DNA of 64,000 nucleotides, from positions 62,001-126,000 of the forward strand of contig CAZKEF010000004.1 of assembly GCA_964551735.1 (NCBI GenBank), given 5' to 3'. This DNA comes from DAOUAT01 sp964551735. Lineage in GTDB: Bacteria > Chloroflexota > Anaerolineae > CG2-30-64-16. Below, one piece after another: positions 33,960 to 42,800 of this stretch. A program made the translations under genes and the position numbers. The notes below the pieces were generated by a model that did not search any database, was not told the origin of the DNA, and saw nothing but the letters and a program-made list of their open reading frames with translations. How positions within the stretch are numbered: position 1 is the stretch's first letter; each line of letters starts with the position of its first letter.

Positions 33960-34900
33960 GAAAACAACTCCTTTCTCTCATTCACGATCAACTGAAACAC
34001 ATCCGGCCGCGCGTAATGGCCGACCACGTCGAAATCGAACTTACCGCGGGCCACCTCGCCCATATCCAGATCGGCGTACAGGATGCCTTCCCCATCGTAC
34101 AGCGGCCCGGCCAGCACATCGCCCAGCGGCGAGATGATCGCGCTGCCCCCGCGGCACATCACCTCCGACTGGTTCGCCAGATCTTCGATGCCCGGCAGGT
34201 CAGATGGATACATGGCCTTGGTGACATATTGGTTGCAGCCCAGCACGAAGCAGCGCCCCTCGCACGCGATGTGGCGCAGCGTGGCCTGCCAGGTATCTCG
34301 CGAGTCAGCAGTCGGGGCCAGGTAGAGCTCGACCCCCTTGGCGTAGAGCGCCATACGAGCCAGCGGCATGTAGTTCTCCCAGCAGATCAGCCCGCCCACT
34401 TTGCCCAGCTCCGTATCCAACACGGTCAGCGTGCTGCCATCCCCCTCGCCCCACACCAGGCGCTCGGCGGCCGTGGGCTTCAGCTTGCGGTGCGTGCCCA
34501 GCAGCCGGCCGTCGGGGCCGAAGTAGAGCAGGGTGCAATAGAGGGTGCCGCCGCTGAACTGGCTATCCCGCTCGATGACGCCGATGGCCAGATAGGCGCC
34601 TGCCAGCCGCGCGGCCGCGGCCAGCGCCTCGGCGGCCGGACTGGGGATGGTGACCGCGTTGGCCCAATAGCGCTCCCAGGCCAGGCGGCCGGCTGCGCTG
34701 CGACTGCCGATCACCGTGCCGAAGGCCAGGCCGCGCGGGTAGGCCGGGATGAAGGCCTCGGGGAAGAGGATGAGCTGCGCGCCGCCGGCTGCGGCTTCCG
34801 CGGTCAGGCGGCACGCCTTCTCGATGGACGCATCCCGGTCGAAAAGCACCGGCGCGGCCTGAACAACGGCCGTCCGAACGATGGGAAGGGTTGTTGGCAT
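33941..34900 (-). CDS. Nitrilase family protein
   Basis: A 319-residue carbon-nitrogen hydrolase. The catalytic triad is Glu48 (LFPEAFIPAYPRG), Lys139 (HRKLKPTAAERLVWG) and Cys173 (GGLICWENYMPLAR). GTHRKLKPT and the long insertion after it place it with true nitrilases (nitrile to carboxylate and ammonia) rather than amidases. AGGAG precedes the ATG at 34900. Coupled to the OsmC gene. Confidence 0.9.
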   Translation of the reverse strand: MPTTLPIVRTAVVQAAPVLFDRDASIEKACRLTAEAAAGGAQLILFPEAFIPAYPRGLAFGTVIGSRSAAGRLAWERYWANAVTIPSPAAEALAAAARLAGAYLAIGVIERDSQFSGGTLYCTLLYFGPDGRLLGTHRKLKPTAAERLVWGEGDGSTLTVLDTELGKVGGLICWENYMPLARMALYAKGVELYLAPTADSRDTWQATLRHIACEGRCFVLGCNQYVTKAMYPSDLPGIEDLANQSEVMCRGGSAIISPLGDVLAGPLYDGEGILYADLDMGEVARGKFDFDVVGHYARPDVFQLIVNERKELFSWDKLR

Positions 34901-35295
34901 GAGACTCCTGTGTACGACAGAGCGGTTTTCCACGCCGCGGGCGCCCGCGATCACGCGATTGCGGTCAGCCGTCGACAGTCGGCAGTCGGTATTTTTAGAT
35001 TAGTTTTGCCTGCCGCGGGCGGCGCCACGGCGCATGAAAACGTTCGTAGTAACGACTTCAGTCGTTCAGCGCGGGCCACAGCGACTAAAGTCGCGACTAC
35101 GAACCCGTCCATTTTCAGGGCAGCGTCCATGTCGCGGGCGCCACAAGTGGAGATGAAAATGCAGCGATCCGCGCTCGTCCGCGTCCCACTTTCGGGCCAG
35201 AGCGGACCGAGGCGCCGCAGAATTCAGCGGCCCTATTGTCGCACAGGGGAACAGGTTGGCAAAATCGCGAGGCGTATGGGGAAAAGGAACTCGAT
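34901..35295. repeat. Intergenic region with dispersed repeats
   Basis: No gene seen. Bases 34960-34992 are CGGTCAGCCGTC-type tandem words. Bases 35042-35104 form an inverted repeat (TTCGTAGT, CGACTTCAGTCG, then CGACTAAAGTCG, ACTACGAA), a type often dispersed in environmental genomes. The rest (35105-35295) shows no clear structure to me. Confidence 0.6.
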
Positions 35296-35631
35296 CTACG
35301 CGGCACGGCGCCCGCGCTGGTGCCAGAAATAGGCCATGACGCCGGCCACCGAGACCGCCGACCCGACCGCGGCCGCGCCGATCACCCACTGTCGTTCGCG
35401 GCCCTCGATGAAACGCTGGCGCCACGTCCACACCTCAACGGCGGGCTGGGGCGCAACCGATGGCGCGATAGCCAGTCTGCTCAGCGCGCATTGGCGTCTC
35501 GCCGCTTCCAACAGGCTGGCCTCCAGATCTCCGCGAAACGCCGGCCTCGGCCGGACAGGCACGATCAAAGCAGTCAGTTCGCGCGCCAGGGCCAAATACG
35601 GGGCCAGCGTCAGGGTGCGATTATCCGTCAT
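35296..35631 (-). CDS. Small single-pass membrane protein, possible anti-sigma partner
   Basis: A 111-residue protein. The N-terminal part YLALARELTALIVPVRPRPAF, then LEASLLEAARRQCAL, resembles the cytosolic helices of some anti-sigma-like proteins. One membrane segment (WVIGAAAVGSAVSVAGVMAYFW) lies near the C-terminus, followed by a basic tail. It is last in the sigma-degV-membrane gene series, the position where a membrane anti-sigma factor is often found. No zinc-finger motif is present; the role is inference. Confidence 0.6.
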   Translation of the reverse strand: MTDNRTLTLAPYLALARELTALIVPVRPRPAFRGDLEASLLEAARRQCALSRLAIAPSVAPQPAVEVWTWRQRFIEGRERQWVIGAAAVGSAVSVAGVMAYFWHQRGRRAA

Positions 35632-35659
35632 ATCTGTTCTCCGTTGAACTGATAGCCGA

Positions 35660-36508
35660 TCAGGGATTGTAACCGACCACGCCGACCGTGCCGGGCCCAA
35701 AATGGACAGCAATGCCCAGGGAAAGCTCGCGCACAATCACCTGCGTGCCCCGCACCCGGTCCGCCAGCGCCTGACGCACCTGCTCGGCGGTTTCCGGCGC
35801 CTGGGCGTGGATCACCGCGATCTTCGCGGGCAACTGCGCGGTCAACCGCTCAACCAGCGAATCCACCATGGCCTGGAGCGCCTTTGAGCGGCCGCGCACA
35901 CGGTGGAACAACTCCAGCTTCCCCGCACGCACGGTCAGCATCAGCTTGATGTTCAGCGCTGAGACCAACAACATGCGACTCAACCCCACCCGGCCGCTCA
36001 TGCGCGCGTAGCGCAGATCATCGACGCTAAAGAAGATGTGCATACGCTCCCGCACCGCCTCCAGCCGCGCAAGGATCTCCGGCAGCGATGCGCCCCCTTC
36101 GGCCATCTCGGCGGCCTCCAACACCATGAAGCCCAGCCCCATGGAGCCGCTCAGGCTGTCGAAGGTGGCGATCGGTGGATGCGCCGGCATCTGCCGCGCG
36201 GCGGTCACCGCCCCATCGTAAGTGCCGCTCAACTGGCCGGTGATGTGGATAGACAGGATCGCCTCGGTGGCCGGCTCGGCTGCCAACGCCGCGTAGACCG
36301 CCTGGTATTGGCCCAGGGAAGGCTGCGAGGTGGTGGGCAGCTTGTTGAGCGTCTCGACCTTGCGGTAGAACGCGGGCTCATCCAGGTTCACGCGCTCCTG
36401 AAAGGTGTCATGGCCAAACTGGATGTTGATAGGGACCACCGAGATCCGGTGACGCGCCAGCATCTCGGCCGGCAGATCGCAGGTAGAATCAGTGACGATG
36501 CGGATCAT
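35660..36508 (-). CDS. DegV family fatty-acid-binding protein 1
   Basis: A 282-residue DegV/FakB-type protein with IVTDSTCDLP, TTSQPSLGQY and SIHITGQLSGTYDGAV lining the lipid pocket, and HFGPGTVGVV at the end. In Firmicutes such proteins present fatty acids to FakA kinase; no fakA is in the window. It begins 10 bases after the sigma-factor stop codon. A second DegV lies on the other side of the sigma gene. Confidence 0.9.
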   Translation of the reverse strand: MIRIVTDSTCDLPAEMLARHRISVVPINIQFGHDTFQERVNLDEPAFYRKVETLNKLPTTSQPSLGQYQAVYAALAAEPATEAILSIHITGQLSGTYDGAVTAARQMPAHPPIATFDSLSGSMGLGFMVLEAAEMAEGGASLPEILARLEAVRERMHIFFSVDDLRYARMSGRVGLSRMLLVSALNIKLMLTVRAGKLELFHRVRGRSKALQAMVDSLVERLTAQLPAKIAVIHAQAPETAEQVRQALADRVRGTQVIVRELSLGIAVHFGPGTVGVVGYNP

Positions 36509-36518
36509 ACATCTGTCC

Positions 36519-37118
36519 TTACCACCCGCGCGCCTCAAGGTCGGCCTTGAGCGCGCGCAGGGTGCGAAAATAAAGTGACTTGATCGAGCTCTCCGTGCGG
36601 CCCATCTCCCGGCCGATCTCTTCGTTGGAGAGCCGGTCGGCGAACTTCAGGACCAGCAGGCGTTGGCGCTCTTCCGGTTGGCGCCGGATGGCGGACCAAA
36701 GCGCCTGCGCGCGTTCGTTGACCTCCGCCGCACGTTCAGGGCTTTCAGCCGGCCGGCCCATCACTTCCAGATCGTCCAATGACGTCATGCGCCACCGGCT
36801 GTGCGAACGATGGTAATTCGCCACCAGGTTGTGCGCGATGCGGTAGAGCCAGGCCACGAACGGCAAGCCGTAATGGGTATAACTGGATAGGTTGCTTAAC
36901 GCCTGATGAAACGTCCGTGCAGTAAGGTCTTCGGCGTCCGCCGCGTTGCCGGTGCGGTAATACACGTAGTTGTAGATACGGTCAACGTTGCGCTGATAGA
37001 GCTCACCGAACGCCTCAGGCTCGCGCCGGGCAAGCTCGATCAACTCGGCTTCTGTCCGGTCAGCATAGCAGCGCGGCGCGTTCTGTTCCTGGGCGGCTGG
37101 CCCCTGCTGACGTCTCAT
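36519..37118 (-). CDS. ECF-type RNA polymerase sigma factor
   Basis: A 199-residue sigma-70 protein. Region 2 is FGELYQRNVDRIYNYVYYRTGNAADAEDLTARTF plus FVAWLYRIAHNLVANYHR; region 4 is QRLLVLKFADRLSNEEIGREMGRTESSIKSLYFRTLRALK. No obvious C-terminal sensor. It probably controls a stress regulon and perhaps its own operon with degV and the small membrane protein. Confidence 0.92.
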   Translation of the reverse strand: MRRQQGPAAQEQNAPRCYADRTEAELIELARREPEAFGELYQRNVDRIYNYVYYRTGNAADAEDLTARTFHQALSNLSSYTHYGLPFVAWLYRIAHNLVANYHRSHSRWRMTSLDDLEVMGRPAESPERAAEVNERAQALWSAIRRQPEERQRLLVLKFADRLSNEEIGREMGRTESSIKSLYFRTLRALKADLEARGW

Positions 37119-37166
37119 CCCTTACAACACCTTCGCCCGCCAAAAGACGCGGCGCGCCATCAATAT

Positions 37167-37196
37167 GAGCGCCACGCCGCGCACGGCGTGGCGCTC
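37167..37196. terminator. Strong 13-bp hairpin between degV and sigma genes
   Basis: GAGCGCCACGCCG, loop CGCA, then its exact complement. It lies in the 150-base gap after the second degV gene. It may end that transcript or act as an attenuator before the sigma gene. Confidence 0.5.
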
Positions 37197-37268
37197 GAAG
37201 CCATACAGAAAAAAAGTCTGTTAGGCGCAACGGAGCATCCTGCAGGAACGGCCCGGCCGTCCGCCGTC

Positions 37269-38111
37269 TCAGTCGCCCGGATACACCCCGATCCCGATGG
37301 TGCCAGGGCCCACATGTACACCCAGCACAGGCCCCAGCTCGGACACGAAGAAGTCGCCCGCGCCCAGGTGCGCCTTCAGCTTCTGGCCTACGGCGCGCGC
37401 CTCCTCTTCAACCAAGGCCTGGGTGACAGCCATGCGCACCTGCGGCCCGCGCGCCGAGACCTGCGCCAACAGCAGCTCCTGCACCGCTTCCAATGCCTTC
37501 GCCCGGCTGCGTACGCGCGTTAGCGGCACCACCTCACCGTCCACGATCCCCAGCAGCGGCTTGAACTTCAATAGCGTGCCGACGAACGCCTGCGCCTTAC
37601 CGATCCGGCCGCCCTTCTGGAGGTATTCCAGCGTCTCCAACACGAACACGATGCGGATCTGCTCCCGCATCTGCTCGAGCTTGGCCACAATCTCGTTGCG
37701 CGTGGCGCCCGCGTCAAGCATGGCCAACGCTGCCTGCAGCAACAGGCCCTGGCCCACCGAGGTGCTTTTGGAGTCAACCACACTCACAGCCTCAAGGTAC
37801 GCCTCAGCCGCAACAACCGCCGAGCTGTAGGTGCCGCTGAGCTTGCTGGAGATCGTCAAGATGATCACCTCGTTGCCGCCCGGGACGAGCTTGGCCAGCA
37901 GTTCAGCAAAATCGCCGGGGGCGGCCTGCGATGTGGTCGGTAGGGGGTCGCTTTGCGGCAGCCGCGCCCAGAACTCAGCGTGGCTGATGTCAACACCGTC
38001 GCGCAGGGCCGTCTGCCCAAAAACGACGGACAGCGGCAGGATCGTCACCGCCGGGTGCCCCAATATATCAGGGGACGCTTCACAAGTAGAATCTACAATG
38101 ATACGAAGCAT
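37269..38111 (-). CDS. DegV family fatty-acid-binding protein 2
   Basis: A 280-residue DegV/FakB-type protein: IIVDSTCEASPD, PTTSQAAPGDF, TISSKLSGTYSSAV, and HVGPGTIGIGVY. It resembles the DegV at 35660-36508 in all these landmarks but differs elsewhere, so it is an old duplicate. A near-consensus promoter and GGAGG precede the ATG. Confidence 0.91.
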   Translation of the reverse strand: MLRIIVDSTCEASPDILGHPAVTILPLSVVFGQTALRDGVDISHAEFWARLPQSDPLPTTSQAAPGDFAELLAKLVPGGNEVIILTISSKLSGTYSSAVVAAEAYLEAVSVVDSKSTSVGQGLLLQAALAMLDAGATRNEIVAKLEQMREQIRIVFVLETLEYLQKGGRIGKAQAFVGTLLKFKPLLGIVDGEVVPLTRVRSRAKALEAVQELLLAQVSARGPQVRMAVTQALVEEEARAVGQKLKAHLGAGDFFVSELGPVLGVHVGPGTIGIGVYPGD

Positions 38112-38138
38112 GAGAACCTCCAATGATATGATTGTACA

Positions 38139-38167
38139 ATTCTAGTATCAAAGCCAGGGTTTGTCAA
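38139..38167 (-). promoter_or_regulatory. Strong promoter of the second degV gene
   Basis: On the minus strand: TTGACA (38162-38167), a 17-bp spacer, TAGAAT (38139-38144). The start codon at 38111 follows with GGAGG at the right distance. Confidence 0.8.
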
Positions 38168-38222
38168 TCAAGCCAGACCCCTCAGGTGAGCGGGGACGTT
38201 CTTGGGCATTAACGTGATTCTG

Positions 38223-38231
38223 TGTTACACT
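38223..38231 (+). promoter_or_regulatory. Extended -10 box for the exported protein gene
   Basis: TGTTACACT (TGn plus TACACT at 38226-38231) lies ~70 bases upstream of the ATG at 38299; a weak TTGGGC is 18 bp before it. It forms a divergent promoter region with the degV promoter. Confidence 0.45.
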
Positions 38232-38298
38232 ATGCCATTACAGTGCGTCTGGCTCAACATGAAAGCCAAACAAGACCATGCACGAGGTGTAACGGCCT

Positions 38299-39036
38299 AT
38301 GAGACGGCCACTCTTCTTCTTAATCCTGCTCCTGGCTATTCTGATCTCCGGCGCGGTGGCTTTGGCAGCGCCCCTGAGCCAGGAAGCCCGGCCCGTGATC
38401 GCCCAGCCGGTCCAAGATGCGCCGGTGCGCGGGGTGGTGCAAATCGTGGGCACGGCCGTACATCCGCAGTTCCAGCGCTACGAGCTTTATTACGCGCCCT
38501 GGCCCGTGCCTTCCGATCAATCGTGGATCTTCATCGGCGATGCCCACTTCAACCAGCAGCCCCTTGGCCTGTTGGGCACCTGGGACTCGCGCTCGGTGAC
38601 CGACGGCACGTATGCGCTGCGGGTGCGCGTGGTGAAGATTGACGGCAACTACGATGACAGTGATCCGCGGCGGGTGTTGGTGGTGAACACGCGGCCCATC
38701 GAGTCGCCCACCCCCTTGCCGACCGAGACGCCTGAACCGTTGCCGACCGCGCCGCTCATCGTACCGACGGCGGTGATCGCTGCGCCCACGGCTGATACCT
38801 CACCCACGCCCGAGCCCACCCCCACGCCTGAGCCTGAGAGCGCGCCGATCCTGCCTGCGACGCCGGCGGCCAGCGTCAGCGGTCCCAGCCTCACCGACCA
38901 GTTGTTCAGCACGGCCCAACTGCTAGACGTTGCCGAAAAAGCAGCCACGTACACCATGGCGGCGTTCCTCGCCATCGGCCTGTTCTTCGGGGTCAAGTGG
39001 GTTCTGGTGTGGTTGTGGCACAAGATAAGGCCGTAG
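38299..39036 (+). CDS. Membrane-anchored exported protein with Pro/Thr linker
   Basis: A 245-residue protein with a signal peptide (residues 1-24). A small beta-rich domain follows (PVRGVVQIVGTAVHPQFQRYELYYA, WDSRSVTDGTYALRVRV) resembling Ig-like/penicillin-binding-associated modules. Then come a Thr/Pro/Glu-rich linker (about 135-190) and one membrane segment near the end (YTMAAFLAIGLFFGVKWVLVWL) with a basic tail. The domain would sit outside the cell. Function unknown. Confidence 0.8.
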   Translation: MRRPLFFLILLLAILISGAVALAAPLSQEARPVIAQPVQDAPVRGVVQIVGTAVHPQFQRYELYYAPWPVPSDQSWIFIGDAHFNQQPLGLLGTWDSRSVTDGTYALRVRVVKIDGNYDDSDPRRVLVVNTRPIESPTPLPTETPEPLPTAPLIVPTAVIAAPTADTSPTPEPTPTPEPESAPILPATPAASVSGPSLTDQLFSTAQLLDVAEKAATYTMAAFLAIGLFFGVKWVLVWLWHKIRP

Positions 39037-39099
39037 GGCATTGATCCCAACGAGCGCAGAGCCGGGATCGATTTTCTGACTTGGCCGTTGTTCTTGATC

Positions 39100-39816
39100 A
39101 TGAACTTCAATCCATTCCGAGCCCGCCAACCATCCGCGCCCCCGACCGCCGGTCCGCTGAAGATCATCGTGGGCCTGGGCAACCCGGGGCCGGAATATGC
39201 GCGGCACCGGCACAACATCGGCTTCCAGGTGCTTGACCTGTTCGCCGAACGCCACGGCCTGGCGTTCGATAAATTCCAAAAACGGGCGCGCCTGGCGATG
39301 GGGCAAGTGACGCTGAGAGCCTCAAACTCAGCCTCAACCTTAGCCTCCGTCTGGACCGGCCGCGTGCTGCTGGCTAAGCCCATGACATACATGAATGCCA
39401 GCGGCGAAGCGGTCAGTGCGCTGATGGCGTTCTATAAGATCCCGCCAGCCGACCTCCTGGTGGTCTCCGACGACCTGGACCTGCCCGTCGGCCGCATCCG
39501 CGTGCGCGCTGAGGGCGGGGCCGGCGGCCAGAAAGGGGTCGCCTCCATCATCCGGCAGCTCGGCGGCGAGGGGTTCGCCCGGCTGCGCGTGGGCATCGGC
39601 CGGCCGCCCGGCCAGATGGACCCGGCCGATTACGTGCTGCGTCCTTTCAACGCGGAGCAAGAGGAGGAGATGGTTTTTGTACGCCAACGCGCCGCAGACG
39701 CCATCGAGGCCTGGCTGACGCTGGGGATCGCGGCCGCAATGAACCAGTTCAACGCAGACGAAAGACGAAAGACAAAGGACGAATCGAGTCTTCCATCCAG
39801 GATCCATGAAACTTAA
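39100..39816 (+). CDS. pth: Peptidyl-tRNA hydrolase
   Basis: A 238-residue enzyme that recycles peptidyl-tRNA. IIVGLGNPGPEYARHRHNIGF contains the catalytic His and substrate Asn. KPMTYMNASGEAV and DLDLPVGRIRVR, GGAGGQKGVASI complete the site. It is longer than the ~190-residue norm because of an N-terminal extension, a repeat-like ASNSASTLAS insert (about 39318-39345), and a C-terminal tail of tandem-word origin (from about 39757). It overlaps mfd by 11 bases. The ATG at 39100 is preferred over a TTG at 39088; no clear ribosome binding site. Confidence 0.92.
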   Translation: MNFNPFRARQPSAPPTAGPLKIIVGLGNPGPEYARHRHNIGFQVLDLFAERHGLAFDKFQKRARLAMGQVTLRASNSASTLASVWTGRVLLAKPMTYMNASGEAVSALMAFYKIPPADLLVVSDDLDLPVGRIRVRAEGGAGGQKGVASIIRQLGGEGFARLRVGIGRPPGQMDPADYVLRPFNAEQEEEMVFVRQRAADAIEAWLTLGIAAAMNQFNADERRKTKDESSLPSRIHET

Positions 39817-42800
39817 CGGTCTGCTCGAACTCAGCCGCACCTCGCCGGCGTTGGACGCCCTTGCGGCCCAGCTCCGGGATGGCCGCGCGCCCGCTGTTCC
39901 GCTGGAAGTCTACGCGGCCGCGCGACCTTACGTGGTGGCCGCCCTGGCCTCGCTGCTGAACCAACCGCTTCTCATCCTGACCCCGCGCAGCAACCGCGCG
40001 CGGCAGTGGGTGGACGAGCTCCGGGCCTGGCTACCCGATGAGGTGCCGGTCCACAACTTCGCCGACCCAGACGCCCTGCCCTACGAACGCATTCCCTGGG
40101 CGCCGGAAACGCGGCAGCGGCGGCTGGAAGCGCTGGCGAGCCTGTTACAGATTGCAGACTGCGGACAATGGTCCACGCAGCGAAGCGAAGTGGGATTGCG
40201 GACTGAAGAACCACCTGAGACCAATCCGAAAGCCGAAAGCCGAAAGCCGAAGGGCCCCATCGTCGTCTCCTCCGCTCGCGCCTTTATGCAGATGACGCTG
40301 CCGGTGCGTGAGTTGCGCACCGCGCTGCGCATGATCCGCCAGGGGCAGCTATTCGATTTGAACAAGATGCTGACGAACTGGGTGGGGCTGGGCTACGAGG
40401 CCGCGGCCGTAGTGGAGACGCCGGGCACATTCAGCCGCCGCGGCGGCATCGTGGACCTCTGGCCGCCCAACCTGCGCAAGCCGGTGCGCATTGAGCTCTT
40501 TGGCGACCAGGTGGACAGCCTGCGCACGTTTGACCCCTCAACTCAGCGCACCCTGACCCGCATCGAGAGCGCGTGGTGCGGCCCTGCCAGTGAGGCGCTG
40601 CCGCGGCTGGGCGAGCGCGCCGCCGACCGGTTACGGGCTATCACCTACGACGGCTGCCATCCGCCTGCGCGCACCGAGTTCGAGCGCGAGATCGCCCAAC
40701 TCGTGGCCGGCAGCGGGTTCCGCAACCTGGAATGGTACATCCCCTACCTCTACAGCCAGCCCGCGAATGTGGCCGACTACCTCCCCGCGGCCGGCGCCTG
40801 GCTTATTGTCGAGGATGCCGCCGATCTACTGGCGACCTTCAGCGACCTGGCCGGGCAGGCAGAACAGCTCAGCAAGGATTTGCGAGCAGCCGGCGATGTC
40901 CCGGTCCAACTCGTGCCCTCCTACTTCAGCGCCGACGCGTTGCGCGAACGCTTGACCGGCCGGCCAGTGCTCGCCCTGGGCTACAGCACCCTGTCCGGCG
41001 CGTCGCCGCGCGCCAGCGAGCGCGCGGACTTCCTGGCCGGCCAGATCGCGACTGCGTTCACCGCTGGCCCCCGCTTCGGCGGCCAGATGCGCGCCATCCT
41101 GGCCGACGTCGAGCGCCGCCTACACAGCGACGACCGCGTGATCATGATCAGCCGCCAGGCCCCGCGGCTGGCCGAGCTGCTGAACGAAGCCGGCCGCGCC
41201 ATCGCGCCGGTCGACCACGTCACAACCCCACCCCCGCCCGGCCTCACCGTGGTGCAGGGGGTGATGGAGGAGGGGTGGCGCATGGACGATGTACGATCTA
41301 CGATGGACGATGTCGTTGACAACAGTGAACATCGTCCATCCAACATCGAACATCGTACATCCGCCCTCTGGTTCCTCACCGACGCCGAGCTTTTCGGTTG
41401 GGGCCGGCCAAAGCCGCGGCGGCCGCAGCGGACGCGCGGGCTGGCGCCGGAAGTCTTCTTCGCCGACGTGCAGCCCGGCGACTTCGTAGTCCACATGGAG
41501 CACGGCATCGGCCGATTCAAAGGGCTGGTCAAGCTGCCCATGGACGGCGTGGCGCGCGAGTACCTGCAGATCGAGTACGCGCAAGGCGATCAGCTCTACG
41601 TGCCGGTGCACCAGGCCGACCGGCTGGCGCGCTACGTGGGCGCGGGGGACGTGACGCCAGCGCTGCACCGCCTGGGCACCACCGAGTGGGAGCAGGTCAA
41701 GGCGCGGGCCAAACGCGCGGTGGCCGAGATCGCCGACGAGCTACTGGAACTCTACGCCGCGCGCGAGGTGGTGCAGGGCCACGCGTTCAGCCCCGACCAG
41801 GCCTGGCAGCACGAACTGGAGGCCAGCTTCCCCTACGTCGAGACCGAGGATCAACTCGTCGCCATCGAGGCGGTCAAGCAGGACATGGAGCAAACGCGGC
41901 CCATGGATCGGCTGATCTGCGGCGATGTGGGCTACGGCAAGACCGAGGTCGCGCTGCGCGCCGCGTTCAAGGCGGTGATGGACGGCAAGCAAGTGGCCGT
42001 GCTGGTGCCCACCACCGTGCTGGCCCAGCAGCACTACACCAACTTCAACCGCCGTCTGGCCGCGTTCCCGGTCTCCGTGGCCATGCTCTCCCGTTTCCAG
42101 ACCCCCGCGCAACAGGAGCGGGCGATCGCCGGCCTGATCAACGGCAGCGTTGACCTGGTGGTGGGCACGCACCGCCTGCTGAGCAACGATGTCGCGTTCA
42201 AAGACCTGGGCCTGCTGATCGTGGATGAGGAACAGCGCTTCGGCGTGGCGCACAAGGAGCGCATCAAGCAGTTGCGCACCGAGGTGGATGTGCTCACCCT
42301 GACCGCCACCCCGATCCCGCGCACCTTACACATGAGCCTGGCCGGCGTGCGCGACCTGAGCACCATTGACACCCCGCCGGAGGAGCGTCTGCCCATCAAG
42401 ACCTTCGTGGGCGACTTCGATGAGACGTTGGTGCGCCAAGCCATCGTCCGTGAGCTGGATCGCAACGGTCAGGTCTACTTCGTGCACAACCGCGTCCAGG
42501 GCATCGAGCAGATGGCCGCGCGGGTGCAGAAGATGGTGCCCGAGGCCCGGATCGCCATCGGCCACGGCCAGATGCCGGAGCGCGAGCTCTCAGCCGTGAT
42601 GCTGGCCTTCGCGGAGGGCGAATACGACGTGCTGGTGTGCACCAGCATCATCGAGAGCGGGCTGGACATCCCAAACGCCAACACCATCCTCATCAACCGG
42701 GCGGACATGTTCGGCCTGGCGCAGCTTTATCAGCTCAGGGGCCGCGTGGGCCGCTCGGCCGTACGAGCCTATGCTTACCTGCTGGTGGACAAGTACAAAA

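Noticed and set aside
34016..35332. 438-codon plus-strand frame opposite the nitrilase
   Set aside because: Nitrilase catalytic triad is on the minus strand; the frame continues into repeats.
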